A stretch of DNA of 64,000 nt from Novosphingobium decolorationis (GCF_018417475.1 NZ_CP054856.1:4574209-4638208); one strand, 5' to 3'. Shown: positions 55,322 through 64,000, numbered from the stretch's first letter. Numbers and translations are program-made. The notes: generated by a model not told the origin, from the letters alone.

Positions 55322-56155
55322 TCAGGGCTCCAGTTGCAGGAGCGCGGTCGGGGCGGCCGGGATACGCGGATTGACCGCCCAGGTCAGCACCTGCATCGCG
55401 CCCTCGATGGTCGGCCCCTCGTCGGTGTTGTTGGCGAGGATCTTGCCATCGGTGTGGATGGTGAAGGTGCCATCGGCCAGTTCCGCCGGGCCACCGTCCT
55501 TGGACGGGCCGGACAGATTGCCTGGGATCAGGCCCGCTGCCGGCGAACTCGTGGCATCGGGGCCGAAGGTCGGCGCGTTGATGCGTACCGAGCCATCCTT
55601 GCGCGGAGTGATCTGCACGAAGGCGTTGGCCATCGGGAAGCCTTCGAAGGTCGGGAAGACGAAATCGTGGTCGAGGCGGCCCGAGACGGCGTAGTCGACG
55701 TCGAACACGCCGCCGCCCTTGTACGTGACCTTGTTCCAGCCCTGGCGGCGGCTCAGCTTGCGGGCTAGTTCATGGCCCGCTTCGGGATCGCTCGGGTCGA
55801 TACCGCCCAGAAGCGCACGCGCCGCGTCGGCATTCGAACCCTTCTTGGTAGCCCAATCCTCCTTCTGCTGGGCGATCTCATCTTCGGTGCAGGTTCGTTC
55901 CTCGAAGCTGTCCTCGTCGTAGCAGTCCTCGGGCTCGAAGGGTTGCGCGGCCTTGTCGGCCTCTTCCTTCAACGGGATCATGATGAGTTCGCCTGTGTAG
56001 CGGAAGGCGAAGCTGTGGTCCGCGTTGACATCGAGGCGCGAGGAGAAACGCCCCGGGGCAAAGAAGCACGCGGCGACGAGGAGGGTGGCGGCGCCCGCGG
56101 TCAGGACCGCGAGCGCACGACGTGCCTGATCGGCACGCGGGAAGGGGAGGTGCAT
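55322..56155 (-). CDS. Hypothetical lipoprotein, 277 aa
   Basis: Start ATG at 56155 with GGAG upstream. Basic N-terminus, hydrophobic helix and lipobox VAAC (about Cys30) in LLVAACFFAPG, so it is membrane-anchored by lipid. The mature protein has GRFSSRLDVNADHSFAFRYTGEL, a Cys pair within an acidic segment (PEDCYDEDSFEERTC), and mixed alpha/beta regions. I do not recognise a named family. The gene lies 34 bp past the RlmB-type gene and is probably co-transcribed with it. Confidence 0.7.
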   Translation of the reverse strand: MHLPFPRADQARRALAVLTAGAATLLVAACFFAPGRFSSRLDVNADHSFAFRYTGELIMIPLKEEADKAAQPFEPEDCYDEDSFEERTCTEDEIAQQKEDWATKKGSNADAARALLGGIDPSDPEAGHELARKLSRRQGWNKVTYKGGGVFDVDYAVSGRLDHDFVFPTFEGFPMANAFVQITPRKDGSVRINAPTFGPDATSSPAAGLIPGNLSGPSKDGGPAELADGTFTIHTDGKILANNTDEGPTIEGAMQVLTWAVNPRIPAAPTALLQLEP

Positions 56156-56189
56156 GACGAACGTCTCCGATGCGTGTTGGCGAGGCGCC

Positions 56190-56978
56190 TCAGCGCGTCG
56201 CGGCCGCGTAGAGAGCGATCGCGCCCGCATTGCTGACGTTGAGGCTTTCCATGTCCGAGGAGATCGGCAGCTTGGCGATCGCATCGCAGTGCTGGACGAT
56301 GTTGTGGCGCATGCCATCACCCTCGGCACCCAGAACGAGGCAGACGGGGCCTGCGGGCAGGGCCTCGGCCAGCGTCGATTCGGCTTCGCCATCGAGGCCA
56401 ATGCGCCAGTAGCCCGCTTCGGCGATCTCTTCGAGCGCGCGCGCGAGGTTCACGACCCGGATCCACGGCACGATTTCGAGCGCGCCCGAGGCCGATTTTG
56501 CCAGCGTTCCCGATTCGGGTGGCGCGTGGCGGTCCTGGGTGACGATGCAGCAGGCATTGAAGGCGGCCGCCGAACGCAGGATCGCGCCGACGTTATGCGG
56601 ATCTGTCACCTGGTCGAGGACGAGCACCGGGCGCGCGGGATCGTTGTCGAGGACGTCAGAGAGGAAAAAATCGTCGAGCGGCTCGCATTCCAGGACGAGG
56701 CCCTGGTGGGGGGCATCGCGTGCAACGAGTCGGGCAAGGTCGGGTGCCTCGGCCCATTCGACGGTGAAATCGACGGGCAATTCGCCATCAAGTGATTCGA
56801 CGCCTTCGCGAGTCGCCCAAAGTTTGCGGTGCTGGCGATTCGGATTCTTGAGCGCCGCCTCGACCGCATGGCGACCCCACAGGCGGACCATGCCGCTGCT
56901 CGCGCGCCCCGATCCCCGGCCGTTTTTCATGCGTCCGGCCCGGCCGCGCAGGGCTTTCCCCTGTCCGCGCTTGCTCAT
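56190..56978 (-). CDS. rlmB: SpoU-family rRNA 2'-O-methyltransferase (RlmB type)
   Basis: 262 residues from the ATG at 56978 (AAGGA upstream). Basic low-complexity start, the substrate-binding domain beginning with RLWGRHAVEAALKN, then the SPOUT/SpoU knot: LVLDQVTDPHNVGAILRSAAAF, CLVLGAEGDGM and SLNVSNAGAIALYAA. This pattern fits 23S rRNA Gm2251 methyltransferase. tRNA-Tyr follows divergently. Confidence 0.92.
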   Translation of the reverse strand: MSKRGQGKALRGRAGRMKNGRGSGRASSGMVRLWGRHAVEAALKNPNRQHRKLWATREGVESLDGELPVDFTVEWAEAPDLARLVARDAPHQGLVLECEPLDDFFLSDVLDNDPARPVLVLDQVTDPHNVGAILRSAAAFNACCIVTQDRHAPPESGTLAKSASGALEIVPWIRVVNLARALEEIAEAGYWRIGLDGEAESTLAEALPAGPVCLVLGAEGDGMRHNIVQHCDAIAKLPISSDMESLNVSNAGAIALYAAATR

Positions 56979-57153
56979 CTCGTGTGATCCTTTTTTCAAA
57001 AAAATTCAAATTATGTGCCGCTCCTGCCATTCGACCCATTGACAGGCAAGGCCGAGTTCGGCATTGGGCCGGTCCTCGGCAACGGGGGCGGCACTAAACG
57101 CTCTCGACCAACGAGATGATCTGAAAGGAAAATCTCAGCCAGATGACTGGTGT

Positions 57154-57239
57154 GGACAGGTGGCCGAGTGGTTAAAGGCAGCAGACTGTAAATCTGCCCG
57201 CGCAAGCGTACGTTGGTTCGAATCCAGCCCTGTCCACCA
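57154..57239 (+). tRNA. tRNA-Tyr(GUA)
   Basis: A class II tRNA with long variable arm: acceptor GGACAGG/CCTGTCC, D-arm GGCCGAGTGGTTAAAGGC, anticodon stem CAGA with loop CTGTAAA (anticodon GTA), variable stem CCGCGCAAGCG, T-arm GGTTCGAATCC, discriminator A, encoded CCA. A 7-bp hairpin GATCCGC/GCGGATC lies at 57273-57290. Confidence 0.97.
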
Positions 57240-57479
57240 CCAGCCCTTCTCTCGAAATCGCGATGACGAAGGGATCCGCTAAAGCGGATCGGGTGGCGGC
57301 TGAGCCCATGGCGCGGATGCCTTTATCAGCCCATTCTTCCAGATGAGTACGGCTTGCCAGCGGCAAGTGCCCAGGAACGGTTTTCCCTGGAGTGCAAGAC
57401 ACAGCTTTGCGCACGCTTTGCGGAACTTCCCGCGCGTGGCGGCATTGCGGTCTTGAACGCCACTCACTAGAGGAAACCG

Positions 57480-58229
57480 ATGTCCTCAGATATTCTCGAT
57501 AATCAGGGTCGTGGCGATGCCTCGTGGCAATGGCCGGCCATTCATCCCGAAGGGCGCAAGTTCGGCTCCATTGCCGGTGTCCTGGCGCTGGGCGTCTGGG
57601 TCCTGTTCGGACCCTGGTTCGGATGGCCGCTCGCCGTCCTGACCTTGTGCGTGCTCGCCTTCTTCCGCGATCCGCTGCGCGTGACGCCGCAGGATGAGCG
57701 CGCGATTGTCGCGCCGGCCGACGGCCTGGTGACGCTGATCCAGAAGGTCTCGCCGCCGCGCGAGCTGACCGTTGACGATGGCAGCGGCATGCCGCCGCTC
57801 TCCGACGCGCCGCTCACGCGCGTCTCGATCTTCATGAGTGTCTTCGACGTCCACATCAACCGCGCACCGATTGGCGGCACCGTCCGCCGCGTCATCTACA
57901 TCCCCGGCAAGTTCGTGAACGCCGATCTCGACAAGGCGAGCGAAGAAAACGAGCGTCAGCACATTCTCATCGAGCGCGGTGACGGTCAGCAGGTCTGCTT
58001 CACCCAGATCGCGGGGCTTGTCGCACGCCGCATCGTGCCGTTCGTGAAGCCCGGCGACATCATCGCCGCAGGCCAGCGCATCGGCCTTATCCGCTTCGGC
58101 AGCCGTGTCGACGTGTACCTTCCCGCCGGAACCGAGCCCAAGGTGCTCATGGGCCAGCGTATCGTCGCGGGTGAGACCGTGCTTGGCGAAATTGGTGCCG
58201 CCCCCATGATCGAGGGCATCTGCCAGTGA
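57480..58229 (+). CDS. psd: Phosphatidylserine decarboxylase
   Basis: A 249-residue Psd of the short, alphaproteobacterial type: membrane segment near 30-55, [26 protein letters not shown], and the self-cleavage Gly-Ser in [13 protein letters not shown], which generates the pyruvoyl group. It makes phosphatidylethanolamine from phosphatidylserine. Overlaps pssA by four bases, so the two PE-synthesis genes are coupled. Confidence 0.95.
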   Translation: MSSDILDNQGRGDASWQWPAIHPEGRKFGSIAGVLALGVWVLFGPWFGWPLAVLTLCVLAFFRDPLRVTPQDERAIVAPADGLVTLIQKVSPPRELTVDDGSGMPPLSDAPLTRVSIFMSVFDVHINRAPIGGTVRRVIYIPGKFVNADLDKASEENERQHILIERGDGQQVCFTQIAGLVARRIVPFVKPGDIIAAGQRIGLIRFGSRVDVYLPAGTEPKVLMGQRIVAGETVLGEIGAAPMIEGICQ

Positions 58230-59101
58230 GCGAGGACGCGATTTCCCAGGCCGCCGCGCCCTCGGACGACACGCCGGGCCCGGACGGGGCTTCGGAATCG
58301 CGTGCCCGGCGCATGGCGCGCGGCCTTTCGCTGCGCGCGCTTGTGCCCAATGCCATTACCGCCGCGGCGCTCTGCTCGGGCCTGACCGGCATCCGTTTTG
58401 CCATTGCCGGGGATTTCGAAAAGTCGGTCCAGGCCGTCCTGCTGGCGGGCGTCCTCGATGGTATCGATGGCCGCGCGGCGCGCCTGCTCAAGGCGCAGTC
58501 GCGCTTCGGTGCCGAACTGGACAGCCTAGCCGACGCCATCTCGTTTGGTGTCGCGCCTGCGCTGATCGTCTATCTCTGGTCGCTTCATGCGCTGCCCAGC
58601 CTGGGCTGGATGGCGGCGCTGGCCTTTGCGATCTGCTGTGTGCTGCGACTTGCGCGTTTCAATGCGCGTCTTGATCTCGATGATCAGCCGCACAAGGCGG
58701 CAGGCTTCCTGACCGGCGTCCCGGCGCCGCTTGGGGCCGTGCTCGGCTTCCTGCCGCTGTGCCTGTGGATCGCGAGCGGAGAGCGCGACTTTGCCAATCC
58801 CATCGGCGTCAGCGTGTGGATGGTCCTGGCCGCCTTCCTGATGATCTCGAATATTCCGACGCTCAGCTGGTCGCGCCTGCGTCCCGCGCCGGGCGTGCGT
58901 CTTTTCGTCCTGGCCCTGGTCGGGTTGGTGATGGCAGCGCTCCTGGTCGAGCCCTGGCCCACGCTGGCGGTGCTCACCATCGGCTATCTGGCGCTGCTGC
59001 CCTATGGTCTGTTCGTCTACGCCAAGGTCAGGCGGCAAGGTCCATTGGCCGTGCCGGAGCCGGAACTCGACGAGCTTGACGAACCGCTTGGCCCATCGTG
59101 A
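58226..59101 (+). CDS. pssA: CDP-diacylglycerol-serine O-phosphatidyltransferase
   Basis: A 291-residue CDP-alcohol phosphatidyltransferase: eight-ish membrane helices and the catalytic motif [26 protein letters not shown] (read in two parts, DGIDGRAAR and GAELDSLAD). It makes phosphatidylserine for Psd. The N-terminal ~35 residues are polar and variable. Its last 74 bases overlap the oppositely oriented small membrane gene. Confidence 0.95.
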   Translation: MSEDAISQAAAPSDDTPGPDGASESRARRMARGLSLRALVPNAITAAALCSGLTGIRFAIAGDFEKSVQAVLLAGVLDGIDGRAARLLKAQSRFGAELDSLADAISFGVAPALIVYLWSLHALPSLGWMAALAFAICCVLRLARFNARLDLDDQPHKAAGFLTGVPAPLGAVLGFLPLCLWIASGERDFANPIGVSVWMVLAAFLMISNIPTLSWSRLRPAPGVRLFVLALVGLVMAALLVEPWPTLAVLTIGYLALLPYGLFVYAKVRRQGPLAVPEPELDELDEPLGPS

Positions 59102-59300
59102 CAACGCGCCCGCGCTGCGTGTCGCCGTGCGGGGAAGGGCGTTCGATCACGGACCAGGACACGGTCAGCGTGGTGCTGCAGGCCTGAAGCTGGCGTGTCA
59201 GGCCACGCGCGGCCGCTGCGTACTCCAGCAGCGTTTTTCCGATCACCCATAGAGAGACAAGACCGGCGAGGGCGAAGAGGCTGGCGGCAAAGGCTGTCAT
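59028..59300 (-). CDS. Small single-pass membrane protein beside SOS-box cluster
   Basis: A 90-residue product with a strong ribosome site (AAAGGAAAC) and ATG at 59300. One N-terminal transmembrane helix (about residues 3-20, AFAASLFALAGLVSLWVI), then a polar, Arg/Ala-rich cytoplasmic or periplasmic tail. The 3' part is antisense to the end of pssA. The candidate LexA sites start 70 bp upstream. Small LexA-controlled membrane proteins such as Caulobacter SidA and DidA block division, so a similar role is possible, but there is no recognisable homology. Confidence 0.65.
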   Translation of the reverse strand: MTAFAASLFALAGLVSLWVIGKTLLEYAAAARGLTRQLQACSTTLTVSWSVIERPSPHGDTQRGRVVTMGQAVRQARRVPAPARPMDLAA

Positions 59301-59369
59301 GACCGTTTCCTTTCTCGCGCCCCGCAGCTGTGCGTGGGGCTGTGGATGACTTGTGGAAAACGCGAATCT

Positions 59370-59412
59370 GTTCTATCAATGTTCCAATGGCGTTCTTGTT
59401 CTATTTTTGTTC
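59370..59412. promoter_or_regulatory. Cluster of overlapping GTTC-N7-GTTC (LexA/SOS) boxes
   Basis: GTTC occurs at 59370, 59381 and 59392 with exactly seven bases between each, then again at 59398 and 59409, also N7 apart. That gives three matches to the alphaproteobacterial LexA consensus GTTC-N7-GTTC within 43 bp. A plus-strand promoter candidate (TTGTGG 59351-59356, 17 bp, TATCAA 59374-59379) overlaps the first box. Which flanking gene is controlled is not settled. Confidence 0.7.
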
Positions 59413-59517
59413 CCGTTGTGTCAAGCGGGAATTTGACGAGAGGGGCGCGATGCGTGCAGGGCGCCTCCTTGAAGGGCGCCGCGCCGCTGCGCCTTCATCC
59501 GCTTAGTTAGGGTTCCC

Positions 59518-59991
59518 ATGGTTGCCGACGGTTTGCCTCATCGCCTCATCACGCTCGACGGACTGTCGCAGTGGTGCGCGCTCAACGCCTTCACCGTGGA
59601 GGAGATCGGCGCGGACGAGGTGTTCCTGACCGATCAGACTACCGGGAGCGCCTGGTCCTTGTTCCGTGTGGAGGACTGGCTCCAGTTGAAGGGGCTCGTT
59701 CTCGAGGACGTCGAGCCTGAACTGCCGATGTGCCTGACGCTCGCCCGTCTGCACGACCGGCTGCTGGGTTGCCGCTTCTCCATCGATCAGCAGCACGGTG
59801 TCGTGATCGTCGCCGACTTTGCCCGCGCGGCGCAGTCGATGGAGGCGATCGGAGAGACGCTGCTGCAGATGCAGTCGATCATCGACCAGACCGTGGGGCT
59901 CCTGGAGGATGTCGTCGAGAGCGATGTCGCGGCCGACGAGTTTGCGATCGACCGCGCGTTCGGTGTCACGGGCTCGCTGCGGGTTCACTGA
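59518..59991 (+). CDS. Hypothetical protein, 157 aa (YbjN/chaperone-like fold possible)
   Basis: A soluble acidic protein from an ATG at 59518. The pattern of helix, strands and long C-terminal helices (LARLHDRLLGCRFSIDQQHGVVIVADF, then SMEAIGETLLQMQSII) recalls the YbjN/type III chaperone fold, but I cannot name the family with confidence. It lies downstream of the candidate SOS-box cluster and 220 bp before rpsB. Confidence 0.65.
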   Translation: MVADGLPHRLITLDGLSQWCALNAFTVEEIGADEVFLTDQTTGSAWSLFRVEDWLQLKGLVLEDVEPELPMCLTLARLHDRLLGCRFSIDQQHGVVIVADFARAAQSMEAIGETLLQMQSIIDQTVGLLEDVVESDVAADEFAIDRAFGVTGSLRVH

Positions 59992-60211
59992 ACGGGCTTT
60001 GGGGGCGCTGTTTGCATGCAGGTTCTGCATCCGGCCTTGCATCGCGGGGCGGATAGGTCTAAGGGCCGCCGCGTCCACTGATATGGATTCCTGAATTCGC
60101 AGGTTCCGATCAAGGGCGAATCCACATGGAAAGCGCACATACCGGTGCCGCAGCGGGTCTGATCCCCACGGTTCCAGCTTTCCAGAGGTACAACCGGAAA
60201 GGAATTTCTCT

Positions 60212-60967
60212 ATGGCGGCTCCTACCGTCACGATGCAGCAGCTCATCGAAGCTGGCGCCCACTTCGGCCACCAGACCCACCGCTGGAACCCGCGCATGAA
60301 GCCGTACATCTTCGGCGCGCGCAATGGCATCCACATCATCGACCTGTCGCAGACCGTGCCCCTGATGGCCCGCGCTCTCGACTTCGTCTCGGCCACCGTG
60401 CAGGCCGGCGGCAAGGTGCTCTTCGTCGGCACCAAGCGCCAGGCTCAGGAGCCGATCGCCCAGGCTGCGCGCGCCTGCGGTCAGCACTTCGTCAACCACC
60501 GCTGGCTGGGCGGCATGCTCACCAACTGGAAGACCATCTCGCAGTCGATCAAGCGCTTCAAGGCGCTCGAAGAGCAGCTCGCTGGCGACACCCACGGCCT
60601 CACCAAGAAGGAAATCCTTCAGCTCACCCGTGAGCGCGACAAGCTTGAGCTCTCGCTCGGCGGTATCCGCGACATGGGCGGCATCCCGGACGTGATGTTC
60701 GTGATCGACGCCAACAAGGAAGAGCTGGCCATCAAGGAAGCCAACGTCCTTGGCATTCCGGTCGTTGCCGTGCTCGACACCAACGTCAACCCGCAGGGCA
60801 TCGCCTTCCCGATCCCGGGCAACGACGACGCCAGCCGCGCTGTGCGCCTGTACTGTGACGCCATGGCGCAGGCCGCGACCAAGGGCGGCCAGGACGCTCT
60901 GGCCGACAGCGGTGTCGACATGGGCGCCATGGACGAGCCCGCCGCGGAAGTCGCTGTCGAGGCCTGA
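60212..60967 (+). CDS. rpsB: 30S ribosomal protein S2
   Basis: 251 residues with S2 signatures: [90 protein letters not shown]. The C-terminal extension after about 225 is Ala/Glu-rich. AAAGGA ribosome site. First of the rpsB-tsf pair. Confidence 0.97.
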   Translation: MAAPTVTMQQLIEAGAHFGHQTHRWNPRMKPYIFGARNGIHIIDLSQTVPLMARALDFVSATVQAGGKVLFVGTKRQAQEPIAQAARACGQHFVNHRWLGGMLTNWKTISQSIKRFKALEEQLAGDTHGLTKKEILQLTRERDKLELSLGGIRDMGGIPDVMFVIDANKEELAIKEANVLGIPVVAVLDTNVNPQGIAFPIPGNDDASRAVRLYCDAMAQAATKGGQDALADSGVDMGAMDEPAAEVAVEA

Positions 60968-61088
60968 TAGCCCGGCGACGGACGACACTTTCGTCATGGA
61001 ATTGTCGCGCGCCGGGTCCATGGGGCTCGGCGCGCACCTGTATTCAAGGCCGGTGATCCGGTCTGTACCAAACAAGAGGATTTGAGCG

Positions 61089-62015
61089 ATGGCTGCATAC
61101 ACCGCCGCAGACGTGAAGACCCTGCGCGAGCGCTCGGGCGCCGGCATGATGGATTGCAAGAAGGCCCTCGACGAAACCAACGGCGACATCGAAGCCGCGG
61201 TTGACGCGCTGCGCGCCAAGGGCCTGGCGGCTGCCGCCAAGAAGTCGAGCCGCACCGCGGCCGAAGGTCTCGTCGGCGTTGCCGTCGAAGGCACCAAGGG
61301 CGTTGCCGTCGAAGTGAACTCGGAAACCGACTTCGTTGCCAAGAACGACCAGTTCCAGGACTTCGTGCGCAAGACCACCGAAGTGGCTCTGGGCGTTGCG
61401 GGCGACGACATCGAGGCGCTCAAGGCTGCGGCCTACCCGGGCGGCGGCACCGTTGCCGACACGCTGACCAACAACGTGGCCACCATCGGCGAGAACCAGC
61501 AGGTTCGCCGCATGAAGACCGTGTCGGTCAAGCAGGGCGTCGTGGTTCCCTACATGCACAACGCGGCTGCGCCGAACCTCGGCAAGATCGGCGTTCTCGT
61601 GGCTCTCGAATCGGAAGCTCCGGCTGACGTTCTCGAAGGTCTGGGCAAGCAGATCGCGATGCACATCGCAGCCGCTTTCCCGCTCGCGCTGACCGCAGAC
61701 GACCTCGACGCCGAGCTGATCGCGCGTGAGCGCAAGATCGCCGAGGAAAAGGCCGCCGAATCGGGCAAGCCCGAAGCCGTCCAGGCCAAGATGGTCGACG
61801 GCGCGATCGCGAAGTATGCCAAGGAGAACGCTCTCCTGTCGCAGGTCTTCGTGATGGACAACAAGACGCCGATCCTTGAAGTCGTCAACGCGGCGGGCAA
61901 GGAAGCGGGCGCCAAGATCGAGCTGGTCGACTTCGTGCGCTACCAGCTGGGCGAAGGCATCGAGAAGGAAGTTTCGGACTTCGCCGCCGAAGTGGCCGCT
62001 GCTGCTGGCGTCTGA
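61089..62015 (+). CDS. tsf: Elongation factor Ts
   Basis: 308 residues: the N-terminal UBA-like domain ([19 protein letters not shown]) and EF-Tu contact region ([13 protein letters not shown]), with the C-terminal dimerisation module. It is the nucleotide-exchange factor for EF-Tu. The 121-nt spacer after rpsB contains a 7-bp stem CCCGGCG/CGCCGGG (60971-61016). Ends in an intrinsic terminator. Confidence 0.97.
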   Translation: MAAYTAADVKTLRERSGAGMMDCKKALDETNGDIEAAVDALRAKGLAAAAKKSSRTAAEGLVGVAVEGTKGVAVEVNSETDFVAKNDQFQDFVRKTTEVALGVAGDDIEALKAAAYPGGGTVADTLTNNVATIGENQQVRRMKTVSVKQGVVVPYMHNAAAPNLGKIGVLVALESEAPADVLEGLGKQIAMHIAAAFPLALTADDLDAELIARERKIAEEKAAESGKPEAVQAKMVDGAIAKYAKENALLSQVFVMDNKTPILEVVNAAGKEAGAKIELVDFVRYQLGEGIEKEVSDFAAEVAAAAGV

Positions 62016-62039
62016 TCCTTCCGCGATCACGCACATTTG

Positions 62040-62075
62040 AAAAGGCCGCAGAAGCAATCGCTTCTGCGGCCTTTT
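62040..62075 (+). terminator. Terminator after tsf
   Basis: A perfect 16-bp stem AAAAGGCCGCAGAAGC with its complement around AATC, running into five T. Confidence 0.95.
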
Positions 62076-62176
62076 TCATGTCCGAAAAAGGGCGTGTGGC
62101 GGACTTGATCCGCACTCGGGACAGTGCAGGATCCGGGCCATCGGAGTGGACTGGGAAGAGGGGCTGGCAGGTGCTG

Positions 62177-62785
62177 ATGCGACGTCGTGTGATGATGGGA
62201 GTGGCCGCTATGGCCCTCGCCGGTCAGGGGCCCACGCAGGCGGCCGCTGCGGACCAGGAAGGGACGGGCACACTCGAGAAGCGCGCGGCGCTGGCGGATG
62301 GACTGGCGGGCGCCTTGAAGGCCTGTCGGCTCTGGGTGCTGCACCCGGACACCTGGGCGGCGGGCCCGGAACCTTTCCTCAAGGACGTGGGGCTTGGCGA
62401 TGCGATGGGGCAGGTCCGTTCTGTCGCCGATATCAATCAGCCGCCTGAGGCCTGGCGCGAAGGCAATGTCTATTGGCGTATCAACTCCTCGCCCGATGCG
62501 GGGTACGTTCTTGTGGTCTCGCACCGGATGCCGATCTGCCAGGTGACGGGCGGTGGGGATGCGGACCTGCAGCCCACCGTCGGAGAGGTCCTGGCGTCGC
62601 CGGAATTTGCTGAGGTCTGGCGCGAGGTCGATGAGGCGACGCGCGGCGACATGGTCTCGACCACCTTCGTCAGCCGCGAGGAACCGGATTTCACGATGGT
62701 GTTGAGCCGGGCGACTGCACCCGGTGCGCGGCGCGACCGGGTGCAGGTGATCGCCTCGGCCAGCTTCGCGCCGGCGGGCGAGTGA
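62177..62785 (+). CDS. Hypothetical secreted protein, 202 aa
   Basis: The ATG at 62177 begins a Sec-type signal (RRRVMMGVAAMALAG, cleavage near TQAAAA). The mature domain contains two Cys (KACRLWVLHPDTW and PICQVTGGGD) and repeated aromatic/acidic stretches (VYWRINSSPDAGYVLVVSH). No family recognised. Convergent with the NAD(P)-binding protein gene, with no gap. The frame is also open upstream to 62078, but without a signal-like start. Confidence 0.65.
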   Translation: MRRRVMMGVAAMALAGQGPTQAAAADQEGTGTLEKRAALADGLAGALKACRLWVLHPDTWAAGPEPFLKDVGLGDAMGQVRSVADINQPPEAWREGNVYWRINSSPDAGYVLVVSHRMPICQVTGGGDADLQPTVGEVLASPEFAEVWREVDEATRGDMVSTTFVSREEPDFTMVLSRATAPGARRDRVQVIASASFAPAGE

Positions 62786-63394
62786 TCAGTACGCGGCGGT
62801 GAAGCGCGCGCGGCTGTGCTCGTGGGCTTCGAGTTCGTCGACCATGGCGAGCGCGAAGTCGGCGAAGCTGATCTTGCTCTCGCCATTGGCATCGACGACG
62901 AGATCGTCGCCGCCCTTGCGGTAGTGCCCCTGGCGCTCGCCTTCGAAGATGATCATGGCGGGCGAGAAGAACGTCCAGTCGATATCGTCGGTGGCCTTGA
63001 GGTCATCAAGGAAGGCGATGCCGGCAAGGGCGGCGGGCTTCCAGTCGGCCGGGAATTCCGGGTTGTCGATCAGGCGTGCGCCATCCGCGCCCTTGAGGCT
63101 GGCCGCACCGCCGGTGACCAGGAAGCGCGTGACACCGGCTTCGCGCAGCGCTGCGAGCAGGATCTCGGCCTTGATCGTGTGGTGCAGGGCGCTGATGACT
63201 GCGTCGCTGCCCGCGATCAGCTTGGCAAGCTGCGCGGCGTCGCTGGCATCGCCCTTGGTCGGCACGATGCCGGCGGCTGCGGGGATGGCTTCGGGGTGGC
63301 GGGCGATGGCGATGACCTCATGGCCGCGAGCCGCCGCTTCCCTGGCGATCTCCGAACCGGCGTGGCCGCTGGCGCCCAGGACTGCAATCTTCAT
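62786..63394 (-). CDS. NAD(P)-binding (epimerase-like) protein
   Basis: A 202-residue Rossmann protein of the NAD(P)H-binding/YwnB-like group: dinucleotide motif VLGASGHAGSEIAREA, GDASDAAQLAKLIAGSDAVISAL, VTRFLVTGGAASL and FFSPAMIIFEGERQG. Often controlled by, and divergent from, an HxlR regulator, as here. AGGAG ribosome site. Substrate unknown; possibly quinone or flavin-related stress. Confidence 0.88.
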   Translation of the reverse strand: MKIAVLGASGHAGSEIAREAAARGHEVIAIARHPEAIPAAAGIVPTKGDASDAAQLAKLIAGSDAVISALHHTIKAEILLAALREAGVTRFLVTGGAASLKGADGARLIDNPEFPADWKPAALAGIAFLDDLKATDDIDWTFFSPAMIIFEGERQGHYRKGGDDLVVDANGESKISFADFALAMVDELEAHEHSRARFTAAY

Positions 63395-63416
63395 GGTGTA
63401 ACTCCTAAAGTGGTAT

Positions 63417-63430
63417 CTAGTGGTGACTAG
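63417..63430. promoter_or_regulatory. HxlR-type operator candidate
   Basis: CTAGT-GGTG-ACTAG is a perfect 5-bp dyad with flanking GGTATC on one side and GATATCC on the other (63412-63441), in the 56-bp gap between two divergent starts. The placement fits repression of the oxidoreductase gene and autoregulation of the regulator. Confidence 0.55.
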
Positions 63431-63450
63431 GTGTGATATCCCTAGCGCTT

Positions 63451-63885
63451 ATGCAAGAAGGCACTTTTTCCGCACCCGGTCACTCCGAGGTAACCGCCAG
63501 CCCTGTGGCCTCCCGTCCCGCGCCTGACGTGTTTGCGGCGGCCTGTCCGACCCGCCAGTTGCTCGACCGCGTGGCCGACAAGTGGAGCGTGCTAATCCTC
63601 ACGACGCTGGGCGCCGAGGAAATGCGCTTCAACGCGCTGCGACGCCGGATCGAGGGGATCTCGCAGAAGATGCTGAGCCAGACCCTGCGCACGCTCGAGC
63701 GCGACGGCCTGGTGGAGCGGCGCGTGGTGGCCAGCATCCCGGTTCGGGTCAGCTACGTGATCACACCGCTCGGCGCGGAACTGCTGAGCGCGCTGCAGGC
63801 GATGATCGACTGGGCCGAGCAGCGCATGGGCGCTGTGGCCGCCGCTCAGGCCGCTTTCGACCGGCGTCTTGCTTCGGTCAGCTAA
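63451..63885 (+). CDS. HxlR family transcriptional regulator
   Basis: A 144-residue regulator starting at MQEGTFSAPG. The HxlR winged helix is clear: ACPTRQLLDRVADKWSVLILTTLG, MRFNALRRRIEGISQKMLSQTLRTLERDGLVERRV, and a C-terminal VSYVITPLGAELLSAL. One Cys (CPTR), the residue redox-sensed in some members, is present before the DNA-binding domain. Probably controls the divergent NAD(P)-binding gene. Confidence 0.93.
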   Translation: MQEGTFSAPGHSEVTASPVASRPAPDVFAAACPTRQLLDRVADKWSVLILTTLGAEEMRFNALRRRIEGISQKMLSQTLRTLERDGLVERRVVASIPVRVSYVITPLGAELLSALQAMIDWAEQRMGAVAAAQAAFDRRLASVS

Positions 63886-63980
63886 GGTCACGTATCGCGA
63901 AGTATACGGCGGGAAATCTAAAGCCGCGCCCTTGGCAACGCGCGTGCGCGCTCCTAAAGCCCAACGGCCCCCCAAATTCA

Positions 63981-64000
63981 GGAGACCGTGCGGCGATGAG
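63981..64000 (+). promoter_or_regulatory. Ribosome site and possible start of a gene leaving the window
   Basis: AGGAG at 63980-63984 precedes an ATG at 63996. A gene on the plus strand may begin here, but only two codons are visible. A small dyad CGTAT/ATACG (63891-63908) lies upstream, just past the HxlR stop. Confidence 0.3.

Noticed and set aside
59387..59506. 39-codon frame inside the SOS-box region
   Set aside because: It has no ribosome site and mixed third-position base use. I kept it only as a note in the SOS finding, since a leaderless start cannot be excluded.

Overview
The window is GC-rich chromosomal DNA from an alphaproteobacterium. The best fit is a sphingomonad, probably Novosphingobium or a close relative. 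The reasons are a CpdR-type cell-cycle receiver, a split b/b' ATP synthase Fo operon, a FYDLN-family zinc-ribbon protein, a SapC-family protein, the trpF/trpB/trpA-folC arrangement, and SOS boxes of the alphaproteobacterial GTTC-N7-GTTC type. This assignment is inference from gene content; no rRNA gene is present.

Layout. 1-9.7 kb: end of a TadE-like pilus gene, a membrane protein, an antitoxin-like/PAS regulator, icd behind a Fur-box-like site, a Nudix hydrolase, tRNA-Val(GAC), cpdR, an N-formylglutamate amidohydrolase homologue, a predicted small RNA, sapC and an FAD-linked oxidoreductase. 9.8-20.4 kb: a DEAD-box helicase, an atypical M20 peptidase homologue, a secreted carboxylesterase, a UvrD-type helicase, rsmD-rluB and an AmpG-like transporter. 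20.4-30 kb: folC, trpA, a small membrane protein, trpB, two tandem outer-membrane-barrel paralogues that separate trpB from trpF, a SIMPL protein, pyrF, a LapA-like protein and purB. 30-38 kb: a secreted alpha/beta hydrolase, an SLC13 transporter, radC, and a ydbH-ynbE-ydbL envelope lipid-transport operon. 38-41 kb: the Fo operon atpI-B-E-b'-b. 41-50 kb: a MetE-like protein behind a candidate methionine-metabolism operator, gloB, small membrane proteins, rpsA, an alcohol dehydrogenase lying between rpsA and cmk, cmk-aroA, and a FYDLN zinc ribbon. 50-57 kb: tRNA-Ala(GGC), ffh-rpsP-rimM-trmD-rplS, an HU gene, a lipoprotein, an RlmB-type methyltransferase and tRNA-Tyr(GUA). 57-64 kb: psd-pssA, a cluster of candidate SOS boxes beside a small membrane protein, rpsB-tsf, and a divergent HxlR regulator/NAD(P)-binding pair.

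Most genes are core housekeeping: translation and ribosome maturation, tryptophan, nucleotide, phospholipid, folate and aromatic biosynthesis, and energy conversion. I see no prophage, insertion sequence or CRISPR array. The less ordinary content is regulatory and sits between genes. It includes a ~104-nt predicted sRNA with an exposed CCUCCUCCC motif (about 6.3 kb), overlapping GTTC-N7-GTTC sites next to a small membrane protein (59.3 kb), a 16/19 Fur-box match upstream of icd (3.7 kb), two tandem covarying hairpin elements ahead of ffh (50.75 kb), and an AT-rich palindrome plus structured leader ahead of the MetE-like gene (42.5 kb). Two protein-level oddities also stand out: an antitoxin-like/PAS fusion, and an M20 homologue lacking several metal ligands.
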